From NCBI GenBank assembly GCA_049515555.1, contig JBEKTY010000227.1, forward strand, positions 1 to 10,409: a stretch of DNA of 10,409 nt, written 5' to 3'. A program made the translations under genes and the position numbers. The notes beneath the pieces were generated by a model. The model saw only the letters and a list, made by a program, of their open reading frames with translations, had not been told where the DNA came from and ran no database searches. This DNA is from JBEKTY01 sp049515555 (lineage in GTDB: Bacteria > Planctomycetota > Planctomycetia > Pirellulales > Thermoguttaceae). This document shows positions 6,445-10,409 of this stretch, piece after piece (positions within the stretch are counted from its first letter, which is position 1; the number at the start of each line of letters is the position of its first letter).

Positions 6445-6457
6445 TCGCGGTGCTGCT
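6307..6457. other. Divergent spacer before the restriction-modification gene
   Basis: The spacer lies between the recognisable start of PEP-CTERM homology and the restriction-modification start codon. It contains CCCGCCCGGGCGGG (6373-6386), a GC-rich palindrome-like stretch, but no clear promoter boxes or strong ribosome-binding site. The minus-strand open frame crosses it without recognisable homology. Confidence 0.4.
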
Positions 6458-9400
6458 ATGCCAGGTACGAACGAGCAGCTTTACGAGGCGTTGCGACGGT
6501 TTGCTGACAGCGTTGCGGCAAAAATGAAGGCCCTGGCACCGGGCGAGCCGGAAGACCAATTGCGGGCCCCGCTCGAGACGTTTCTATCCGAGGCGGGCCG
6601 GGCACTCGGCCCCCGCGTGGTTGCCAAGGGCGAATCGCAACTGCCTGGCCGGCTGGGCAGGCCCGATTATGCGGTCCTGGCCGGCAAGTTGCTGGCCGGC
6701 TACATCGAACTAAAAGAACCCGGCAAGGGGGCTGACCCGGCGCGCTACAGAGGCCACGACCGTAGGCAATGGGAGCGGTTCACGGCGGTTCCCAACATCC
6801 TGTACACCGACGGCAACGAGTGGGGTCTATATCGCCAAGGGCAGCGAGTGGGGCCGCTGGTTCGGCTCTCCGGCGACATAACCGAGCGTGGCAAGTCGGC
6901 CGTCAAACCTGGCGACGTGGAACCCATAAGATCAGTGCTCGCGGACTTTCTTTCCTGGGAGCCGCCGCCGGTGCGCGACGCGAAGGCCCTGGCGGAGCTG
7001 CTCGCACCGCTGTGTGGGATGCTTCGGCGCGACGTCGTTGAAGCGATGGGAGACCCCAACTCACCGCTGGCAAAAGTTGCCGCGGAATGGCGCCAGTTGC
7101 TCTTTCCCGACGCCGACAACGACCGCTTCGCGGATGCGTACGCGCAGACCGTGACCTTCGCCCTGCTGTTGGCCCGTTCGGAGGGCGCGAGCACGATCGA
7201 CTTGCACGATCCAATCCAAAAGTTGGCGGCCGACCATGCCCTGCTCTCGCGGGCCCTCCAGGAAATGACGGACCAACAAGTGCAAGCCGAGATTGCGCCC
7301 TCACTCCGCCTGCTGCAGCGGGTGATCGACCGCGTTCCCCAGGAGGCCCTGGCGGACAAGCGAGTTTCCGACCCGTGGCTGTACTTTTACGAGGATTTCC
7401 TCGCGGCGTATGACCCGGCCCTGCGCAAGGACGCCGGCGCCTATTATACGCCGGTTCAGGTGGTGCGGGCGCAGGTCCGCTTGATCGACCGCCTGCTGGT
7501 GGAACGGTTGGGTCGCCCGTTGGGGTACGCTGAATCGACCGTCTTCACCTTGGACCCTGCCGTTGGCACGGGGACCTACCTGCTTGGCGTGATCGACCAC
7601 GCGATGCAGCGGATTGAGGAGAGCCAGGGCAGCGGCGCCGTCCCCGGCTACGCGACGGAGCTGGGGCAGAGAATCTTCGGCTTTGAGATCATGGTCGGGC
7701 CCTACGCCGTGGCGCAGTTGCGAGTCAGCCGGGCGCTGATCGACCGCGGGGCGACTCTCCCGCACGACGGCCCAGGCGTCTACCTCACCGACACGCTGGA
7801 ATCCCCTAATGCCCAGGCCCCGCAAAACGTCATGGGCTGGGCACAACGCGAGATGGCCGACCAGCACAGCAGGGCCACGAGGGTCAAGAAAACCGTCCCG
7901 GTGTTGGTCTGCCTGGGCAACCCGCCTTACGACCGCCACGAAGCCGTGCAGGGAACCGATCCGGCAAGCCTTGCCCACACTGGCGGCTGGGTGAGGTACG
8001 GCGACACACCCGACCATCGAGAAAGCGTGGGCGGCTCCAAGAAAAAGACCAAGGCACGTTCCAAACCCAAGACGCCGGAGGCCCTGGCCGAAGAAACTCT
8101 GGATTGGCGGCAGAAGGGGTCAATCCTGTTCAAAGCGTTCGTCGAGCCCGCCCTCGCCGCTGGCCATGGCGGCGACGTTAAGAACCTTTACAACCTCTAT
8201 ATCTACTTCTGGCGTTGGGCGCTGTGGAAAGTTTTCGAGCACAGCACTGCGAGCGGGCCGGGCGTGGTGTCTTTCATAAGTGCGGCGTCGTACATCGACG
8301 GGGACGCCTTCGTGGGTGTGCGCCAGCAAATGCGGCGAGTGTGCGACGAAGTCTGGGTGTTAGACCTCGGCGGCGAAGGCCGCGGGACACGCAAGAGCGA
8401 GAACGTCTTTGCGATCCAGACGCCCGTGGTGATCGCCATCGGCGTCTGCTACCGAAAACCGAACATGGATCAACTGGCGAGAGTCCATTACACCCGGATC
8501 GACGGCACCCGTAATGAGAAGCTGGCCAAGTTGGAGGCGATTGCCGACTTCGCCGATCTGACGTGGCAGCGGTGCCCCGACGAATGGCAGGCCCCCTTCC
8601 GCCCGGCCGGCAAAGGCGCGTACTTCGACTGGCCGCTATTGATAGATCTATTGCCCTGGCAGCATTCGGGGGTTCAATTAAAGCGAACCTGGCCCATTGC
8701 GCCAAACCAAGAAACACTGGAGTTGCGTTGGCGAGCCCTGTTGTCCGCCAAGTACCGGTCAGAGGCATTTCATGGCACCGGCGACCGCGAAGTTCACCGC
8801 GTTTATCGCGTCGCGCTGACCGCCGAAGCCGACTTCAAGCCAATTGCACAATTGCCGAAGGACGCCCCGACTCCACCCGTCATGGGGTATGCCTACAGGT
8901 CTTTCGACCGCCAGCGCATCATCGCCGATGGCCGCCTGATGTCTCGCCCGCGCCCCGACTTGTGGGCTGCCCACGGCAGCCGGCAAGTCTATCTGACAAG
9001 CCTCTTCTCGCAGCCCCTTGGGGCAGGCCCGGCGCTGACCGCCTGCGCCGAACTGCCCGACCTCGACCATTTCCGGGGGTCGTACGGCGCGAAAGCTGCA
9101 ATGCCCCTTTACCGTGACGCCAACGGCGAGGAAGCGAACGTCCTGCCGGGCCTGCTGGATTCGCTCGCCCGGGCCTACGGCCGTCCGGTGAGCGCGGAAG
9201 ACTTCTTGGCCTACGTCTACGGCGTGCTGGCCCAGCCGGCGTTTACCGAGCGATTCGGGCGCGAGTTTGAAAGCCGGGAGTTGCGCGTGCCGCTGACGAA
9301 AGGTGCCGGCCTCTTCGAGCGGGTGGCCGAAGTCGGCCGGCGCCTGCTGTGGCTGCACACCTACGGGCAACGTTTTTTCGGCACAGGGCGGCACGAGGGG

Positions 9401-9853
9401 CAAATTCCCCGCGGCGCAGCCCGATGCACCAGGGCCGTCTCCGAGAAGCCCGACGACTATCCCGACAGCTACAATTATGAGCCAGGTGCAAAGCGTCTGA
9501 CCGTGGGCTCCGGTCGGTTTGAGCCGGTCGAGCCGGAAGTGTACGCTTTCGACGTGTCCGGCCTGAAAGTGGTGCAGTCCTGGCTGGGCTACCGGATGCG
9601 GACGGGCAAGGGTAAGAAATCATCGCCCCTGGACGGCATCCGCCCCGAGCGCTGGACCGCCCAATTCACCACCGAACTGTTGGAATTGCTGTGGGTCCTG
9701 GAGGCGACGCTTGCCATTTACCCCGACCAAGCCCAACTATTGGCCGAAGTGCTGGTAAGCGATCTCCTGCCCGCCGACGCCCTCCCCACCGTGCCTGAAT
9801 ACATGCGCGGCCCCGAGCGCCGGGGGAAGCCCCTTATTCCCGAAGAGAATTAA
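6458..9853 (+). CDS. Single-chain restriction-modification enzyme: PD-(D/E)xK nuclease, N6-adenine methyltransferase and Type ISP-like specificity domain
   Basis: 1131 residues. The N-terminal nuclease has Asp70 (RPDYAVL) and Glu84-Leu-Lys86 (GYIELKEPGK), the PD-(D/E)xK core, with Gln104 in RRQWERF further on. A helical connector leads to the gamma-type amino-methyltransferase: GAYYTP at 327-332 (motif X), DPAVGTGTYLL at 366-376 (motif I, SAM binding), GFEI at 408-411 and NPPY at 488-491 (motif IV, catalytic). A lysine-rich insertion (about 526-538) follows NPPY, then NLYNLYIYFWRWALWK. The C-terminal part (about 720-970), with YAYRSFDRQRIIADGRL and LW, resembles the Type ISP specificity domain. 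No SF2 helicase motifs separate nuclease and methyltransferase, unlike LlaGI/LlaBIII, so it should cut and methylate DNA without ATP-driven translocation (inference). No separate S or M subunit adjoins it. The start fits family N-termini, but there is no clear Shine-Dalgarno. The recognition site cannot be read from sequence. Confidence 0.93.
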   Translation: MPGTNEQLYEALRRFADSVAAKMKALAPGEPEDQLRAPLETFLSEAGRALGPRVVAKGESQLPGRLGRPDYAVLAGKLLAGYIELKEPGKGADPARYRGHDRRQWERFTAVPNILYTDGNEWGLYRQGQRVGPLVRLSGDITERGKSAVKPGDVEPIRSVLADFLSWEPPPVRDAKALAELLAPLCGMLRRDVVEAMGDPNSPLAKVAAEWRQLLFPDADNDRFADAYAQTVTFALLLARSEGASTIDLHDPIQKLAADHALLSRALQEMTDQQVQAEIAPSLRLLQRVIDRVPQEALADKRVSDPWLYFYEDFLAAYDPALRKDAGAYYTPVQVVRAQVRLIDRLLVERLGRPLGYAESTVFTLDPAVGTGTYLLGVIDHAMQRIEESQGSGAVPGYATELGQRIFGFEIMVGPYAVAQLRVSRALIDRGATLPHDGPGVYLTDTLESPNAQAPQNVMGWAQREMADQHSRATRVKKTVPVLVCLGNPPYDRHEAVQGTDPASLAHTGGWVRYGDTPDHRESVGGSKKKTKARSKPKTPEALAEETLDWRQKGSILFKAFVEPALAAGHGGDVKNLYNLYIYFWRWALWKVFEHSTASGPGVVSFISAASYIDGDAFVGVRQQMRRVCDEVWVLDLGGEGRGTRKSENVFAIQTPVVIAIGVCYRKPNMDQLARVHYTRIDGTRNEKLAKLEAIADFADLTWQRCPDEWQAPFRPAGKGAYFDWPLLIDLLPWQHSGVQLKRTWPIAPNQETLELRWRALLSAKYRSEAFHGTGDREVHRVYRVALTAEADFKPIAQLPKDAPTPPVMGYAYRSFDRQRIIADGRLMSRPRPDLWAAHGSRQVYLTSLFSQPLGAGPALTACAELPDLDHFRGSYGAKAAMPLYRDANGEEANVLPGLLDSLARAYGRPVSAEDFLAYVYGVLAQPAFTERFGREFESRELRVPLTKGAGLFERVAEVGRRLLWLHTYGQRFFGTGRHEGQIPRGAARCTRAVSEKPDDYPDSYNYEPGAKRLTVGSGRFEPVEPEVYAFDVSGLKVVQSWLGYRMRTGKGKKSSPLDGIRPERWTAQFTTELLELLWVLEATLAIYPDQAQLLAEVLVSDLLPADALPTVPEYMRGPERRGKPLIPEEN

Positions 9854-10171
9854 ACGCCCGGCCCAGGCGACTAGGCGTCCAACAGGGTGAGCGCCGGGAC
9901 TGCCGCCCGCGATTGCTGCGCCCTGACCGGGCGGACCCGCCAGATAGCCGCCGCGAGCGAGTCGTCTCGCTCAACCGTCGGTTGCCACGCTGCCTGCTAT
10001 TATTTGGTCGGGCCGATGAACAAGCGACCGCCTGCCATTCTAATTGATCCAGCGAGCTACGCAACAAGCATGGAGAAAATACTCTATATTATCGCTGAAC
10101 CACGCTCTGGTGGGGGATGACTCTCGAAAGTTTCCCCACTCGGGGCAGGGAACCGGGGGGTGTGGAATGAG

Positions 10172-10192
10172 GGATGAAGGATGAAGGCGGAA
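10172..10192. repeat. Heptamer array, unit GGATGAA, three copies
   Basis: Units GGATGAA, GGATGAA, GGCGGAA, preceded by a degenerate GGAATGA one base away (10164-10170). It is another short 7-bp-period tract, about 80 bp upstream of the URO-D-like start codon. Confidence 0.6.
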
Positions 10193-10262
10193 TCCTGGCT
10201 TTATAATGCATAATGCGACGTGAACCGTCCGGCGGGACCCGCCGTGGCCTTGCCCGAACGCC

Positions 10263-10266
10263 GAGG
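10263..10266 (+). promoter_or_regulatory. Ribosome-binding site of the URO-D-like gene
   Basis: GAGG lies 5 bases before the ATG at 10272, in the context CCGAGGATTCT. It fixes the start codon of the partial gene and contrasts with the restriction-modification gene, which has no such site. Confidence 0.55.
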
Positions 10267-10271
10267 ATTCT

Positions 10272-10409
10272 ATGAACCACGTTGAACGATTCCGAGCGGT
10301 GATGAACTTTCAAAGCGTTGACCGGCTGCCACGTTGGGAATGGGCCATGTGGTGGGACCAGACGATCGCGCGGTGGCAGAGCGAAGACCTGCCGTGCCGG
10401 CTCAACGAA
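10272..10409 (+). CDS. Uroporphyrinogen decarboxylase (URO-D) family protein, 5' part only
   Basis: Forty-six codons are in frame to the window end, so the gene is partial. The protein begins MNHVERFRAVMNFQSVDRLP and continues RWEWAMWWDQTIARW. The pattern of RFRAVMNF followed by VDRLPRWEW is typical of the N-terminus of URO-D superfamily proteins, which in planctomycetes are often multi-copy and probably act as corrinoid or methyl-transfer enzymes rather than in haem synthesis (family knowledge; the specific role is unknown). GAGG at 10263-10266, 5 bases before the ATG, supports this start. The gene lies on the same strand as the restriction-modification gene but 418 bp away, so it is likely transcribed independently. 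Confidence 0.82.
   Translation, partial: MNHVERFRAVMNFQSVDRLPRWEWAMWWDQTIARWQSEDLPCRLNE

Larger units (their letters stand above)
9854..10271. other. Intergenic region between the restriction-modification gene and the URO-D-like gene
   Basis: 418 bp with no convincing gene. It holds a perfect 7-bp hairpin, GAGCGAG-TCGT-CTCGCTC (9955-9972), about 100 bp after the stop codon but with no T-tract; a locally AT-rich part (about 9997-10092) that could carry the promoter of the next gene, though I cannot place boxes; and a short heptamer array at 10172-10192. A 77-codon frame at 9887-10120 has no recognisable sequence. Confidence 0.5.

Noticed and set aside
5812..6507. 231-codon plus-strand frame opposite the PEP-CTERM fragment
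   Set aside because: It is antisense to recognisable PEP-CTERM sequence, runs into the restriction-modification start, and is Ala/Arg-rich shadow sequence.
9955..9972. Hairpin GAGCGAG-TCGT-CTCGCTC as a Rho-independent terminator
   Set aside because: The stem is perfect, but no T-run follows on either strand and it lies 100 bp past the stop codon.
9887..10120. 77-codon plus-strand frame after the restriction-modification gene
   Set aside because: No family resemblance, no ribosome-binding site, and composition changes abruptly within it; considered as an antitoxin or controller gene but nothing supports that.
1..10409. tRNA, rRNA or riboswitch genes
   Set aside because: I found no cloverleaf, rRNA core sequence or known riboswitch core by eye on either strand; a covariance-model search was not possible.

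Overview
The window looks like a piece of a GC-rich planctomycete genome, probably of the Pirellulales type. The signs are a serine/threonine kinase fused to FGE-sulfatase modules, a PEP-CTERM surface-protein fragment, a REP-associated transposase (RAYT) remnant, a URO-D-like gene of a kind common in that phylum, and abundant heptamer repeats. This placement is inference from gene content; there is no rRNA or marker gene to confirm it.

Layout: (1) 138-4640 (+) is a 1500-residue transmembrane Ser/Thr kinase carrying three FGE-sulfatase (SUMF1-like) modules outside the membrane, separated by two near-duplicate linkers. (2) 4747-5438 (-) is a RAYT broken by two single-base frameshifts, each in a G/C homopolymer. 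A REP-like hairpin sits at its 3' end and a related hairpin lies upstream of the kinase. (3) About 5452-5571 (+) is the last 40 residues of an HdrA-like protein with one 4Fe-4S motif; the rest of that gene is missing. (4) 5618-5750 is non-coding-type repeat DNA: a 9-bp hairpin and two adjacent heptamer arrays. (5) 5689-6444 (-) is a PEP-CTERM protein fragment that lacks its N-terminal part and whose C-terminal tail is encoded by those heptamer arrays. (6) 6458-9853 (+) is an intact one-polypeptide restriction-modification enzyme (nuclease, adenine methyltransferase and Type ISP-like specificity domain, no helicase). (7) 10272 to the window end (+) is the start of a URO-D family gene.

The kinase and the restriction enzyme are the only complete, apparently working genes. 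Positions 4641-6457 form a genomic junkyard of mobile-element debris, gene remnants and repeats between them. The genes do not form one operon, and I see no evidence of a shared pathway. The most unusual pattern is the recurrence of tandem arrays with a unit of exactly 7 bp and several unrelated unit sequences. They occur in intergenic DNA, at the end of the PEP-CTERM reading frame, and in frame inside the kinase gene at its membrane junction and both inter-module linkers.
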